Positions 8,087 to 17,585 of a DNA stretch of 64,000 nucleotides are shown here, in pieces. Under the pieces are notes generated by a model. It was not told the DNA's origin and ran no database searches. It was given only the letters and a program-made list of their open reading frames with translations. The DNA comes from Pelagibacteraceae bacterium AG-422-N09 (GTDB lineage Bacteria; Pseudomonadota; Alphaproteobacteria; Pelagibacterales; AG-422-B15), in contig QCMV01000003.1 in the NCBI GenBank assembly GCA_003213515.1, forward strand, positions 41,613 to 105,612, written 5' to 3'. Made by a program: the position numbers and the translations under genes. Position 1 is the stretch's first letter. The number at the start of each line of letters is the position of its first letter.

Positions 8087-8775
8087 TTTATGCTTTGATG
8101 AAAAATTTCAGCAGCTTTTCCAGGTGAGTCAGCAGAAGTTATTGGTCTTCCCACGACAATTACATCCGCACCAAACTCAATTGCTTTTTTAGCTGAAAGA
8201 GTTCTCTTTTGATCATTATTATTGTCTGTCTGATTTCTTATTCCAGGCACAATAACTTTTAATTTAGATCCGAATGTTTCTTTAACTTTTCTTATCTCCA
8301 TCGGGCTGCAAACAATACCATCCATTCCACAATCAAATGCCAGCGCAGATAGATTATCTACATTCTTATTAACTGTACTGCTCATACCAATTTCATTGAT
8401 TGAGTTATCATCAAAACTTGTTAGCATTGTGACGCCAATTAAATTTGTATTACTATTTAATTCTTTTTTTAGATCGACACATTCTTTTAACATACGGGAA
8501 CCTCCCAAAACGTGAAGTGTTGTATATGTAGGATTGAAAGAGAGAATATTTTGAAGTGATTTTTTTACTGTATTTGGTATGTCGTATAGTTTGAAATCTA
8601 AAAATAATGGAAGCTCATATTTTGAAATTTTTTCAATACCCTCGACCCCACATGATGTAAAGAATTCGAGACCTAATTTGATTCCGCCAATATAAGGTGA
8701 AATTTCATTAATAATTCTATCTGCATCATCAATACAACTCGTATCAATAGCGCAGTAAATTGGGTTTTTAGTCAA
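8083..8775 (-). CDS. pyrF: orotidine 5'-phosphate decarboxylase
   Basis: The 230-residue TIM-barrel protein decarboxylates OMP to UMP, the last step of pyrimidine synthesis. The catalytic tetrad motif D-x-K-x-x-D is visible in LFLDFKLYDIPNTV, together with CAIDTS at the start, GVTMLTS in the middle, and VPGIR and VVGRPIT at the C-terminus. The best start is TTG 23 bases after the ihfB stop; no ATG or GTG fits the family start. Its location upstream of trpF within the same transcript is common in alphaproteobacteria. Confidence 0.94.
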   Translation of the reverse strand: MTKNPIYCAIDTSCIDDADRIINEISPYIGGIKLGLEFFTSCGVEGIEKISKYELPLFLDFKLYDIPNTVKKSLQNILSFNPTYTTLHVLGGSRMLKECVDLKKELNSNTNLIGVTMLTSFDDNSINEIGMSSTVNKNVDNLSALAFDCGMDGIVCSPMEIRKVKETFGSKLKVIVPGIRNQTDNNNDQKRTLSAKKAIEFGADVIVVGRPITSADSPGKAAEIFHQSIK

Positions 8776-8798
8776 AATTTTTGTTTTATAAAATCTTT

Positions 8799-9107
8799 CT
8801 AACTCTCGTTAGAAGAGTTTTCTTGTTTATTTAGTTTTAATCTAAGTTCTTTTCCAGTCTTAAAGCGAGGTATATATTTTTCCTCAACATTAACTGCTTC
8901 ACCAGTTCTTGGGTTTCTACCAGTACGTTGTTTTCTGTGTTGAACTGAAAATGCTCCAAAGCCTCTTAATTCAACTCTTTTACCGTCAGCTAAAGATTGA
9001 GTTATTTCATTGAAAATTGTATTAACAATTCTCTCAACATCTCTCACAAAAAGATGAGGGTTCGCTTCAGTGATATTTTGAATAAGTTTTGATTTTATTA
9101 AACTCAT
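8799..9107 (-). CDS. ihfB: integration host factor subunit beta
   Basis: This 102-residue HU/IHF family DNA-bending protein carries the family signature [21 protein letters not shown], with the beta-arm residues that intercalate into DNA. It is called IhfB rather than HU or IhfA because it follows rpsA, the conserved arrangement, and begins [10 protein letters not shown]. It would act as a heterodimer with IhfA in nucleoid organisation and recombination. A 55-base gap separates it from rpsA. Confidence 0.92.
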   Translation of the reverse strand: MSLIKSKLIQNITEANPHLFVRDVERIVNTIFNEITQSLADGKRVELRGFGAFSVQHRKQRTGRNPRTGEAVNVEEKYIPRFKTGKELRLKLNKQENSSNES

Positions 9108-9162
9108 ATAAATAATTATATGACATTAAATTTTATTGTAAATGATTGATTGTAAAGAATAT

Positions 9163-10860
9163 TTAATCTTCTTTTTTGTCTCTGCCGAGAGCTTTTCCTA
9201 GAATAGCACCTAAGGAAGCACCAGAATCTTTAGACCCATATTTTTCCATAGCTTCTTTTTCAATTTGCTCTTCCATGACTCGTATGGACAAATTTATTTT
9301 ATAATTAGCTATATCAATATTAGTAATTGATGCATCTAACTTATCGTTTTTAGCCCAACGATCTGGTCTTGCGTCAGATTTTCTAAGCGCAAGGTCAGAC
9401 TTTTTTATAATTGTTGATGGTCCTTTATCTCCTATTTTAACCTTCACTCCAAAATCTCCAGTTTCAATAACGCTACATGTTACTATATCGCCTTTTGCTT
9501 TTTCCCTAATTTCATCAAATGGATTTCCATCAACCTCTCTTACAGAAAGGGCTACCTTTTCATTATCATTAGAAACTATTTTTACTTTAATTTGATCACC
9601 AACTTTATATTTTTTCATTTCTTCTTTTGGGTCTGCCTCCCATGAAAGATCTTTACTAAAAACAGCACCATCTATTTCACCATCAAGATTACAAAATAAT
9701 ATATTATCTTTAATGCTTGTGATTGATGTATCTAATATCTTTCCGATGGGATTCTTATCATTAAATTTTTGCCATGGATTAGGCATTAATTGTTTAATAC
9801 CTAGACTTAATCTTCTTTTCTCATGATCTATTTCAAGTATCTGACAATCAACTGATTGAGACCTTGCATATAAATTGCCAGGTTTTGAATTTTGTTTTGC
9901 ACTCCAAGTTAGCATATCTTTATGACATAACCCTTCAACACCATTTTCGATTTCAATAAATATTCCATAATCAGCAACATTTGTTACAACGCCTGTTACT
10001 TTATCATTTACGTTAAATTTATCTTTAACTTTGTTCCATGGATCTTCTTCAAGTTGCTTCATTCCAACTGAAACTCTATTTTTTTCAGGATCGACCTTAA
10101 TAATTTTTACCTTTACTTGCTGATCAATTTTTAGGACTTCTGAGGGATGTCCAATTCTTTTATAAGTAATATCACTACTATGAAGTAAAGAGTCGTAGCC
10201 TCCTAAATCCACAAAGCAACCGTAGTCTGTAATAGCCTTAATCTTTCCTTCAACTACATCTCCTAGCTTTAACTGCAAGAACCTTTCTTCCCTTACTTCT
10301 TTGTTCATTTCTTCAAGAACAGCTCGTCTACTGACAACAATATTATTTCTTTTTAAATCCATTTTAAGGATTTTAAATTTCTGCGGTACGTCTATAAGGT
10401 GACTTACGTCTCTAACGGGCCTAGTATCAATTTGACTTCCAGGTAAAAAAGCAGTCACTCCAATTTCGCAGGATAAACCTCCTTTGACCTTTCCAGTGAT
10501 TACACCTTCAACAAGCTCTCCTGATTCAAAAGATTTCTCAATTTCACCCCAAATCTCTTTTGATTTAGCTTTTGATCTTGAAAGAATACAATCCCCATTA
10601 TGATTCTCTATTTTATCAAGGTACACATCGATAGTATCGCCTATCGATAATTCTTTTTGATCTTTTTGAAATGCAAATTCTCTTTTAGATATTCTTCCTT
10701 CTACTTTGGCACCAATATCAACTATAATTGAGTCGTCTTCAATTTCAGCGATTGTACCTTTGATAATGGTTCCTTCTTTAAGTTTATTGTTGTTTATAGA
10801 TTCAGCTAATAATGAGTCAAACTCAGTTGAGTTGTTTTCATTTAGGGGCACTTGCTTCAT
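9163..10860 (-). CDS. rpsA: 30S ribosomal protein S1
   Basis: The 565-residue protein has six S1 (OB-fold) repeats, the normal length. The first begins KEGTIIKGTIAEIEDD and the later, more canonical ones contain DYGCFVDLGG, DYGIFIEIENG and related strands. It binds mRNA leaders and brings them to the ribosome. I chose the ATG at 10860 (MKQVPLNENN). A TTG at 10872 overlapping the cmk stop would add four residues and cannot be excluded, since neither has a clear Shine-Dalgarno sequence. It is linked to cmk upstream, the classic cmk-rpsA-ihfB order. Confidence 0.95.
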   Translation of the reverse strand: MKQVPLNENNSTEFDSLLAESINNNKLKEGTIIKGTIAEIEDDSIIVDIGAKVEGRISKREFAFQKDQKELSIGDTIDVYLDKIENHNGDCILSRSKAKSKEIWGEIEKSFESGELVEGVITGKVKGGLSCEIGVTAFLPGSQIDTRPVRDVSHLIDVPQKFKILKMDLKRNNIVVSRRAVLEEMNKEVREERFLQLKLGDVVEGKIKAITDYGCFVDLGGYDSLLHSSDITYKRIGHPSEVLKIDQQVKVKIIKVDPEKNRVSVGMKQLEEDPWNKVKDKFNVNDKVTGVVTNVADYGIFIEIENGVEGLCHKDMLTWSAKQNSKPGNLYARSQSVDCQILEIDHEKRRLSLGIKQLMPNPWQKFNDKNPIGKILDTSITSIKDNILFCNLDGEIDGAVFSKDLSWEADPKEEMKKYKVGDQIKVKIVSNDNEKVALSVREVDGNPFDEIREKAKGDIVTCSVIETGDFGVKVKIGDKGPSTIIKKSDLALRKSDARPDRWAKNDKLDASITNIDIANYKINLSIRVMEEQIEKEAMEKYGSKDSGASLGAILGKALGRDKKED

Positions 10861-10868
10861 ATAATTAA

Positions 10869-11498
10869 TCAACTAAATATTCTTTTAACTGCATTAAAAG
10901 CCTGTTCTATATCAAGATAACTTGTATCTAGCAATACCGAATTTACAGCAGGTTTTAGTGGTGCTATTTTTCTGTTTAAATCATTCATATCACGAGCAAC
11001 TATTTCGTCATAAATGCGTTTTAAGCTTGTTTTTTGGCCTTTTTTTTTAATTTGAAGGTATCTTCTTTCAGCACGAATTTTTGCATCTGCCCACATAAAA
11101 ATTTTAATTTTTGCTTGTGGAAATATTTCAGTTCCAATATCTCTTCCTTCAATAACAGCAAATTTCTTGCCTTTAGCATATTTTCTTGGAAATTCTCTCT
11201 GGTAGGCCATTAATTGCTTTCTTAGATATTTTTTTGACGAAATTTCAGAAGCGATTTTATCTATTTTGCTAGAAAATAAACTCTCTGATTTTATGTTTTC
11301 ATCTGTCAAAGAATTAGCGCACTGAAGTATCTTATATTTATTATTGATATTAATTTTTTTATTAATTATTTTTAATGCTACTGCACGATAAAGTCTTCCA
11401 CTATTTAACAACGGTACTTCATAATAATTTGATATTTTTTTTGCAAGAGTTGATTTTCCAACTGAAGCAGGACCGTCAATTGCTATTATTTCGGCCAT
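10869..11498 (-). CDS. cmk: cytidylate kinase
   Basis: The 209-residue P-loop kinase converts CMP and dCMP to diphosphates. The Walker A motif GPASVGKST lies at about residues 8-16, IEGRDIGTEIFP in the middle is the CMP-binding segment, and a DMNDLNRKIAPL motif characteristic of Cmk follows. It sits 8 bases downstream of aroA in the aroA-cmk-rpsA cluster. Confidence 0.95.
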   Translation of the reverse strand: MAEIIAIDGPASVGKSTLAKKISNYYEVPLLNSGRLYRAVALKIINKKININNKYKILQCANSLTDENIKSESLFSSKIDKIASEISSKKYLRKQLMAYQREFPRKYAKGKKFAVIEGRDIGTEIFPQAKIKIFMWADAKIRAERRYLQIKKKGQKTSLKRIYDEIVARDMNDLNRKIAPLKPAVNSVLLDTSYLDIEQAFNAVKRIFS

Positions 11499-11506
11499 AA
11501 TTAATT

Positions 11507-12787
11507 TTATAAAAGATAATTAAGGTGTTTTGTGAAATCAGGATAACTTATATTTATGCATTTCTTATTATCGATTTTAAGTTTATTTTCGTAAAGTATA
11601 TTAAGAACAGAAAATGACATAGCTATTCTGTGGTCCCCGAAAGATTTAATTTTTGCATTTTTATTAAGTTTTATTTTTTTACCAAAAATATGTAAATTGC
11701 TATTTTCTTCGTATGCCTCAATACCAACTTTTTTTAAATTAAAAAGAATACTTTGTATTCTATCGCTTTCTTTATGTCTCAATTCATCTAAGCCTTTCAT
11801 TATTGTCTCACCTTTTGCTTGAGAAGCAGCTATCGATAGAATCGGATATTCATCAATTAAATATGCCGACTGATCAGCTGGAATATTAATTCCTTTTAAT
11901 TTACTATATTCAGCTGTTATATTACCAATATCCTCACCACAAATTTGTTTTGTTTTTTTTAGTTTAATTTTTCCTCCCATACTTTTTAGTACCTTGATAA
12001 AAGCAGTTCTTGATGGATTAAGCATAACATCTTTAAGTGTAATCTTTGAGTTAGGCAAAATTAATGCTCCTACAATAAAAAAAGATGCACTTGATGGATC
12101 TCCTGCAACATCAATATTTTTTGCTTTGAATTCGTAAGGCCCATTTAATTCAATTTGTGAAGACTTTTTATTTACCCTTTTGATTTTAAATTTAACATTT
12201 AAAAATTTCAAAAGTCTTTCAGTGTGATCCCTGGTTGCAATATTTTCAACAATTTTTGTTTTTCCATGTATATTTAAAGCTGCAATAATTAATGCTGATT
12301 TGATTTGGGCTGAAGCTTTAAGAATAATGTGCTTTATAGGTAATAATTTTTCGTTACCAGATATAATTAAGGGTAAATAGTCCTTTTTTGTAAGGTGAAC
12401 AATCGCACCAATTTCTTCTAAATGCTTTGTTACCCTTGACATCGATCTTCTACTCAGTGAATTATCGCCAACAAAAGTGCAGTTGATTGGATTTGAAGAT
12501 ACTGCTCCTATCATTAATCGAGCGGTCGTTCCGCTGTTACCACAATCTAGAGGTTTTTTAGGTTCAATAAACCCCCCGGTGCCATTGCCGTAAACAATCC
12601 AGTTATTGCCATCTTTAATTATTTTAATCCCTAATTCTTTTAAAATATTCAATGTATTCATTACATCCTCTGACTCTAATAAATTTGTTATTCTAGCTTT
12701 GCCTGTGCTCATGGCTGATAATATCAGAGCCCTATGTGAAATAGATTTATCTCCTGAGATCTTTAATGAACCTTTGAATTTTAGCAC
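11507..12787 (-). CDS. aroA: 3-phosphoshikimate 1-carboxyvinyltransferase (EPSP synthase)
   Basis: The 426-residue enzyme of the shikimate pathway adds enolpyruvyl from PEP to shikimate 3-phosphate. Motifs: SGDKSISHRAL with the catalytic Lys and Ser-Arg at the N-terminus, DCGNSGTTARLM, GDNSLSRRSM, KASAQIKSALI, GDPSSASFF, and a conserved Asp in ADQSAYLIDEYP. DELRHKESDR and SFGDHRIAMSF close the C-terminal domain. The start is GTG. It is the first gene of the minus-strand cluster and is divergent from the FYDLN gene across a 97-base promoter region. Confidence 0.95.
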   Translation of the reverse strand: MLKFKGSLKISGDKSISHRALILSAMSTGKARITNLLESEDVMNTLNILKELGIKIIKDGNNWIVYGNGTGGFIEPKKPLDCGNSGTTARLMIGAVSSNPINCTFVGDNSLSRRSMSRVTKHLEEIGAIVHLTKKDYLPLIISGNEKLLPIKHIILKASAQIKSALIIAALNIHGKTKIVENIATRDHTERLLKFLNVKFKIKRVNKKSSQIELNGPYEFKAKNIDVAGDPSSASFFIVGALILPNSKITLKDVMLNPSRTAFIKVLKSMGGKIKLKKTKQICGEDIGNITAEYSKLKGINIPADQSAYLIDEYPILSIAASQAKGETIMKGLDELRHKESDRIQSILFNLKKVGIEAYEENSNLHIFGKKIKLNKNAKIKSFGDHRIAMSFSVLNILYENKLKIDNKKCINISYPDFTKHLNYLL

Positions 12788-12884
12788 TTTTATATTGTCA
12801 ATTTACCTTCTTAGTCTAAAGTTATATATTATTTATTTTTGAGTTGTATCAAAATTTTATACCATAAATATTCGAGGAATAATC

Positions 12885-13253
12885 ATGTCAAAAGTTGAGT
12901 GGGGGAAAAAAGTAGTTTGTTCTAATTGTGAAACTAAGTTTTACGATTTGAACAGAAAACCTGCTGTTTGTCCTAATTGTGGCACTGAATATATCGAGCC
13001 CGCTTTAGACTCGACCCCAACAAATGCTAAGCAAGTTTTTACAGATGAAGTTGATACAGTTACTGATACTAATTTAGTAGGAAGTGATGCATCAGAGTCT
13101 ATCGCGGAGGTTGAAGATTTAGAGATAGAAGATGCTATTGATGAAGATACAATTAGCCTTGAAGACTCAGAGAGTGATGATCAAGTCATATCAGATGAAG
13201 TTGATGACTTAGATATAAGTGACAGTGATCGCGAAAATATAGAAGAACAATAA
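12885..13253 (+). CDS. FYDLN acid domain protein (TIGR02300 type), function unknown
   Basis: This 122-residue protein is highly acidic in its C-terminal two thirds, which is almost entirely Asp, Glu, Ser and small residues. The N-terminus has a zinc-ribbon-like pair of knuckles (CSNC and CPNC) around the name-giving FYDLN motif. This family is nearly restricted to alphaproteobacteria and usually lies beside aroA and a tRNA-Ala, exactly as here. A GAGGAAT ribosome binding site precedes the ATG. The acidic tail is low complexity and probably unstructured. Function is not known. Confidence 0.88.
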   Translation: MSKVEWGKKVVCSNCETKFYDLNRKPAVCPNCGTEYIEPALDSTPTNAKQVFTDEVDTVTDTNLVGSDASESIAEVEDLEIEDAIDEDTISLEDSESDDQVISDEVDDLDISDSDRENIEEQ

Positions 13254-13255
13254 TT

Positions 13256-13331
13256 GGGGCTATAGCTCATCTGGGAGAGCGCGTCGCTGGCAGTGACGAG
13301 GTGGTCGGTTCAAGTCCGACTAGCTCCACCA
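13256..13331 (+). tRNA. tRNA-Ala (anticodon GGC)
   Basis: A full cloverleaf is present. The acceptor stem is GGGGCTA with TAGCTCC (one G-U), the D-arm GCTC/GAGC, and the anticodon arm CGTCG-loop-TGACG with loop CTGGCAG giving anticodon GGC. The T-arm is GTCGG/CCGAC. The discriminator A and CCA end are encoded. It starts 2 bases after the FYDLN gene stop, and its CCA abuts the stop codon of the convergent lptB gene with no spacer. Confidence 0.97.
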
Positions 13332-14084
13332 CTAATATTTAAATGAATCTCCTAAGTAAAATTTACGAGCTTCTTTATTGCCAAGTATAATGTCACTTTC
13401 GCCCTCAGCAATTATTTCTCCTGAATGCATTACATAAGAATAGTCGCAAATATCTAAAACTTCCCTAACGTTGTGGTCGGTAATTAAAACTCCAATATTT
13501 TTATTCATTAATTGTTTTATGAGAACTTTGATATCATCTATACCTATAGGATCGACACCAGCAGTAGGCTCATCCATAAGTATTATACTTGGATTAGAAC
13601 AAAGACATCTTGCAATTTCTGTTCTTCTTCTTTCTCCACCACTTAGCATGTGAGGCATTGCTCTTCTTAAATGTGTGAGAGAAAACTCAGTGAGTAATTC
13701 TTCAAGCATGTTTTGTTTTTGATCTTTTGGAAGATTCTGAGTTTCTAGTATCGATAGCAAGTTGTCTTCAACTGACATACCTCTGAAAATTGAAGGTTGT
13801 TGTGGTAAAAACCCTATGCCTAATTTAGCCCTCTTATACATTGGAAGAGATGTAAGATGAATATCGTCTAGTAATATTTCACCTCCATCACAATCTATTA
13901 AGCCCATGATCATATAGAATGTTGTCGTTTTTCCAGCACCGTTTGGGCCGAGTAATCCGATCGTCTTTCCTCGTTCAAGCTTTAGACTTACATCTCTCAC
14001 TATTTGTTTTTGTGAGAGAGTTTTTCTAAGTTTATTAACTATAAGACCATTATTGGATGATACAAGTTTAGGTTTTATTGTCAT
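13332..14084 (-). CDS. lptB: LPS export ABC transporter ATP-binding protein
   Basis: The 250-residue ATPase powers LPS extraction from the inner membrane with LptFG. Walker A is GPNGAGKTT, the Q-loop lies in FLPQQPSIF, the ABC signature is LSGGERRR, Walker B is ILMDEPTAGVD, and the switch His is in ITDHNVREV. The last gene of the rnd-kdsD-lptC-lptA-lptB run, it ends directly against tRNA-Ala. Confidence 0.96.
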   Translation of the reverse strand: MTIKPKLVSSNNGLIVNKLRKTLSQKQIVRDVSLKLERGKTIGLLGPNGAGKTTTFYMIMGLIDCDGGEILLDDIHLTSLPMYKRAKLGIGFLPQQPSIFRGMSVEDNLLSILETQNLPKDQKQNMLEELLTEFSLTHLRRAMPHMLSGGERRRTEIARCLCSNPSIILMDEPTAGVDPIGIDDIKVLIKQLMNKNIGVLITDHNVREVLDICDYSYVMHSGEIIAEGESDIILGNKEARKFYLGDSFKY

Positions 14085-14093
14085 TTTTAAATA

Positions 14094-14546
14094 TTAATTA
14101 TTTGTTATGTATGCTTCAACTCTATTCGATGAATTACTTTTCATTATACTGGTAGAGTTTTTTATATCTAGATATAATTCGTCGCATTTAACATAATTAT
14201 TGTTTTCATTAACTTCTACATTCCCCAATAAGTTAAGTATTTCTGATTTTGGATAATATAAGCCTATATCACCTGTTGCGGTAATTTCCTCTTTTATTAT
14301 TTTAACAGAATTCTCAGCGTTCAATTGCTCTATCTCATTTTCTTTATTATCAAACTTAATAATTAGTTTCTCAGACCATATCTTTATTTCTTTGTTATAT
14401 GCATACACATCACCTAAAAAAACTGTAATCTTATTCTCACGATCAACTTCAAGATTCTCCGAAGTAATTTTTAATTCATTTGAATAACTATTTATTATTA
14501 GTAATAAAAATATAATAATAATATTAAAAGATTTTTTAAACATCAC
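14094..14546 (-). CDS. lptA: LPS transport periplasmic protein
   Basis: This 150-residue protein has an N-terminal signal peptide (hydrophobic stretch to about residue 22, ending NSYSNE). It is followed by one OstA/LptA beta-jellyroll domain: ITSENLEVDRENKITVFLGD, IWSEKLIIKF, AENSVKI, ATGDIGLYY. It would form the periplasmic bridge for LPS. The open frame begins at a GTG overlapping the lptC stop by 4 bases; an ATG one codon later (TGATG) is equally plausible. Sequence conservation is modest, so the call leans on position between lptC and lptB. Confidence 0.85.
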   Translation of the reverse strand: MMFKKSFNIIIIFLLLIINSYSNELKITSENLEVDRENKITVFLGDVYAYNKEIKIWSEKLIIKFDNKENEIEQLNAENSVKIIKEEITATGDIGLYYPKSEILNLLGNVEVNENNNYVKCDELYLDIKNSTSIMKSNSSNRVEAYITNN

Positions 14547-15055
14547 TCTGAGGTGTTTATTAATGACTCAACATTTCCAAAATAAGTAATTTTATTAAAG
14601 TTATTTGTAATAATAGAACTGTCAGACAAAATTAATCCCCTCATGCTCTCGTGACTAACATTTTCTGATAACTCAATAATATCATTTTGTATATCAAATG
14701 TTGCATAATTTGAACTAAGTTTTTCACCATCATCAGTATAAAAAATGATATTTTCTTGTAATTCTATAAAATTATTATCTTGAGAATAATTTCCCTTGTC
14801 AGCCTCTAAGTAAATCCATTTGCCATCTTTTGCAGTTTTAAATTTACCCTCAATCGCAAATAGTTTTAGTTCGTTATCAGATTTTAGCCCCTTCTCCGCT
14901 TTTATCTCATAGGTTTTATCGCTTAAACCTTTTTCAGAAAATCTTGGGTTATCAATTTCGATAAACACTTCCTCACTATATGAAAGGGACGTTGATATAA
15001 ATAAAATAATAAGAGACAATAATAGATTATCTAGATTCAATAACTTAATTAACAT
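14543..15055 (-). CDS. lptC: LPS export protein LptC
   Basis: This 170-residue bitopic protein has a single N-terminal membrane segment (about residues 9-26) and a periplasmic LptC jellyroll: NPRFSEKG, YEIKAEKG, DGKWIYLEADKG, a repeat of aspartate/asparagine-rich strands, and LSENVSHES. It docks LptA onto LptBFG. It overlaps kdsD by 11 bases and lptA by 4, giving a tightly coupled operon. Confidence 0.88.
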   Translation of the reverse strand: MLIKLLNLDNLLLSLIILFISTSLSYSEEVFIEIDNPRFSEKGLSDKTYEIKAEKGLKSDNELKLFAIEGKFKTAKDGKWIYLEADKGNYSQDNNFIELQENIIFYTDDGEKLSSNYATFDIQNDIIELSENVSHESMRGLILSDSSIITNNFNKITYFGNVESLINTSE

Positions 15056-16010
15056 ATCTTATGCAATCGTGAATATGTACAATACCTATAGGAGACTTAT
15101 TTTTTTCTTTGTCTACTACAAACAAACAAGTAATTTTATTTTTATTCATTATATTCAACGCATCAATTACAAGTGTGTTTTGATTAACTAATTTAGGTCT
15201 CTGCGTCATTATCATTTTGGCTTTACTTTCAATTAAATGATTATTTATATTTCTTCTCAAATCACCGTCGGTAATTACTCCAATTAACTCACTTTTCTTA
15301 TTTTTTACACCTACATGACCAAATGATTTTTTTGTCATTTCAATAATTACAGATTTTATATTTGCATTCTCTGTTACAATTGGCATTTTCTTTTTAGTAT
15401 GCATGATGTCCTTAACTTGAAGCATCTGTATTCCCAACGATCCACCAGGATGTAACTTCTTATAGTCTGAAATTTTGAACTTTTTCAATTTCATTAGAGA
15501 AACACATAAAGCATCTCCTACAATCAGTGCCATAGTTGTTGAGGTTGTTGGCGCCATTCCTATTGAACATGCCTCAGCTGCACTTGGTATAATTAAACTA
15601 ATATTTGAAGCTTTAATAAGCTCACTTTCAGAATTTGAGGAAATTCCTATAATTAAGATTGAGTATTTTTTGGCAAAATTTAAAAGATTTACCAATTCAT
15701 TACTGTTACCTGAATTAGAAATTATTATAAGTGCATCCTTTTTTGAAATAATGCCTAAGTCTCCGTGACTCATGTCGGTTGGAGAACAATATTGCGATGG
15801 AGTTCCGGTTGAGCTCATTGTACTAGATATTTTGTTAGCAATATGACCAGATTTTCCGACTCCAGTGATAATAACTCTTCCTTTTACTTTTGCGAGGGCC
15901 CTAACAGCTTTGTCAAAATTCTTATCTATTATCTTATTAAGTTTTTTTATACCTTGTAACTCAGTATTAATAACTTCTTTACCGTCGTTGATTATTTTAT
16001 TTTTTGTCAT
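15045..16010 (-). CDS. kdsD: arabinose-5-phosphate isomerase (KpsF/GutQ/KdsD)
   Basis: The 321-residue enzyme makes arabinose 5-phosphate for Kdo synthesis. An N-terminal SIS sugar isomerase domain (ITGVGKSGHIANKISST, SHGDLGII, ISNSGNSNEL) is followed by two CBS domains (from about residue 205: VKDIMHT... and MIMTQRPKLV...). It is located upstream of lptC, its common place, and fits with kdsB elsewhere in the window. Full length and intact. Confidence 0.95.
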   Translation of the reverse strand: MTKNKIINDGKEVINTELQGIKKLNKIIDKNFDKAVRALAKVKGRVIITGVGKSGHIANKISSTMSSTGTPSQYCSPTDMSHGDLGIISKKDALIIISNSGNSNELVNLLNFAKKYSILIIGISSNSESELIKASNISLIIPSAAEACSIGMAPTTSTTMALIVGDALCVSLMKLKKFKISDYKKLHPGGSLGIQMLQVKDIMHTKKKMPIVTENANIKSVIIEMTKKSFGHVGVKNKKSELIGVITDGDLRRNINNHLIESKAKMIMTQRPKLVNQNTLVIDALNIMNKNKITCLFVVDKEKNKSPIGIVHIHDCIRYVN

Positions 16011-16013
16011 TTT

Positions 16014-16625
16014 CTAACTAGAATGTGAGAATATATCATTATTCCAGCCCCTCAAATCTAACTCAACTCGAGTAGGCAAAAATTCTATACAAGCCTGAAC
16101 AAGCTTTCTTCTATTTTGTCTCTCTAAAATTTCGTCTAATTTTTCTCTAATCTCATGTAAGTGAATTACATCTGTTGCAGCGTAAATAATTTGTTCTTCG
16201 GACAAATTTGGATTTGACCAATCACTTGATTGCTGTTTTTTTGAAATATCAATATTTAATAGTTCTTTACATAAGTCCTTATATCCATGTCCTTGCGAAT
16301 AAGTTCTTGCTATTTTTGAACTAATTTTAGTGCAATAAACGTTTTTAATCATGATGTTTAAATCATGTTTAATGGCTGCTAAATCATGTCGGGCATAGTG
16401 AAATATAAATGTTTTATCGCTGCATAATAATTTTTTCAGATTTGGAGCATCAAAATTTTGATCAATAAATTGAACTAAATGACAATCGCCTTTTCCATCA
16501 TATAATTGTATCAAGCAAAGTGGGTCCCTATTAGGTTGCAGTCCCATCATTTCACAGTCAGCTGCAATAATGTTTGAAAAATTAATGCCGTTACTTAAAT
16601 CATTTTTATGTAAAATAGTTTGCAT
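16014..16625 (-). CDS. RNase D-like 3'-5' exonuclease
   Basis: The 203-residue protein consists only of the DEDDy exonuclease domain, without the HRDC domains of full RNase D (about 370 residues). Catalytic positions: AADCEMMG (Asp, Glu), FHYARHDLAAIK (Asp) and YAATDVIHLHEI (Tyr and Asp). The one-domain form upstream of kdsD and lptC is widespread in alphaproteobacteria and is often annotated rnd. The specific RNA substrate is unknown. Divergent from the NDUFA9-like gene with 53 bases between starts. Confidence 0.9.
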   Translation of the reverse strand: MQTILHKNDLSNGINFSNIIAADCEMMGLQPNRDPLCLIQLYDGKGDCHLVQFIDQNFDAPNLKKLLCSDKTFIFHYARHDLAAIKHDLNIMIKNVYCTKISSKIARTYSQGHGYKDLCKELLNIDISKKQQSSDWSNPNLSEEQIIYAATDVIHLHEIREKLDEILERQNRRKLVQACIEFLPTRVELDLRGWNNDIFSHSS

Positions 16626-16678
16626 TGTGTAAGATTTACTCTATTTCAAACTTGTACATAAAGGTATATTTAAAAAAT

Positions 16679-17584
16679 ATGAAGAAAAAAACGATCACAT
16701 TAATTGGCGGATCTGGGTTTTTGGCTAAATTTTGTATTTCCGAACTTCTTAAAGAGGGTCACAATTTGAAAATTGTATGCAGAAATCCTCATTTGGCTGG
16801 TCACTTGAGAATGATGGCGCCAATAGAACAATTAGATATTGTAAAAGGTAACATCATGCTTAAGCACACAATTGAGCCATATATAAAAAACTCCGATGTA
16901 GTCATTAATTTTGTAGGTGTTTTAAATGATAGTTCTGGTGGTCAATCTTTCGAAAATTGTCATTCTATAGGACCTAAAAATATCGCAGATTTGTCAGCAA
17001 AATATAAAGTTGAAAAATTTATCCATTTTTCATCCATTGGAGCTGATATCGAAAGCGACTCAAAATATCAACAATCAAAAGGCTTAGGAGAGCAAAATAT
17101 TTTAGAGAGTTATCCCAACACAATCATAATTAGACCATCAATTGTTTTTGGACCCGGTGACGGTTTCTTTTCAGTCCAAGCCAAGCTATTGAAAAGTTTA
17201 CCTGTTGTACCATTGTTTGCTAATAACAAATACCAATGTGTTTATGTTAAAGATATCGCCACAGCTATAAACAGACTTATTTTGGATGATAAATATAATG
17301 GTAAGATTTTTGAATTTGGTGGACCGGAAAAAATGAGTCTAAAAGAAATATACCAGTTAATTTTAGACACTTTAAAAATTAAAAGACTAATTGTTCCTGT
17401 TCCATTATCTTTTGCAAATTTTATTGCGTTTATGATGCTGCCCTTACCTTCTCCACTTATAACGTTTGATCAAGTAAAACTTCTAAGAAAAGATAATATC
17501 ATCTCTGAAACAGAATTTAATTTAGAAAAACTAGGAATTGAACCAACTTCGCCAAGCAGTATTATTAGTACATATATTTCATAG
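16679..17584 (+). CDS. NDUFA9-like complex I NAD(P)-binding protein
   Basis: The 301-residue atypical short-chain dehydrogenase has an N-terminal Rossmann motif GGSGFLAK at about residues 9-16, then FVGVLND, FIHFSSIGAD, a YQQSKGLGE lysine motif and IIRPSIVFGPGD. It matches the alphaproteobacterial relatives of the mitochondrial 39-kDa complex I subunit NDUFA9, which bind NADPH and support assembly. I chose the ATG at 16679; an upstream frame from 16625 would begin at the start codon of the divergent gene. It ends 1 base before the convergent uppP stop. Confidence 0.85.
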   Translation: MKKKTITLIGGSGFLAKFCISELLKEGHNLKIVCRNPHLAGHLRMMAPIEQLDIVKGNIMLKHTIEPYIKNSDVVINFVGVLNDSSGGQSFENCHSIGPKNIADLSAKYKVEKFIHFSSIGADIESDSKYQQSKGLGEQNILESYPNTIIIRPSIVFGPGDGFFSVQAKLLKSLPVVPLFANNKYQCVYVKDIATAINRLILDDKYNGKIFEFGGPEKMSLKEIYQLILDTLKIKRLIVPVPLSFANFIAFMMLPLPSPLITFDQVKLLRKDNIISETEFNLEKLGIEPTSPSSIISTYIS

Positions 17585-17585
17585 T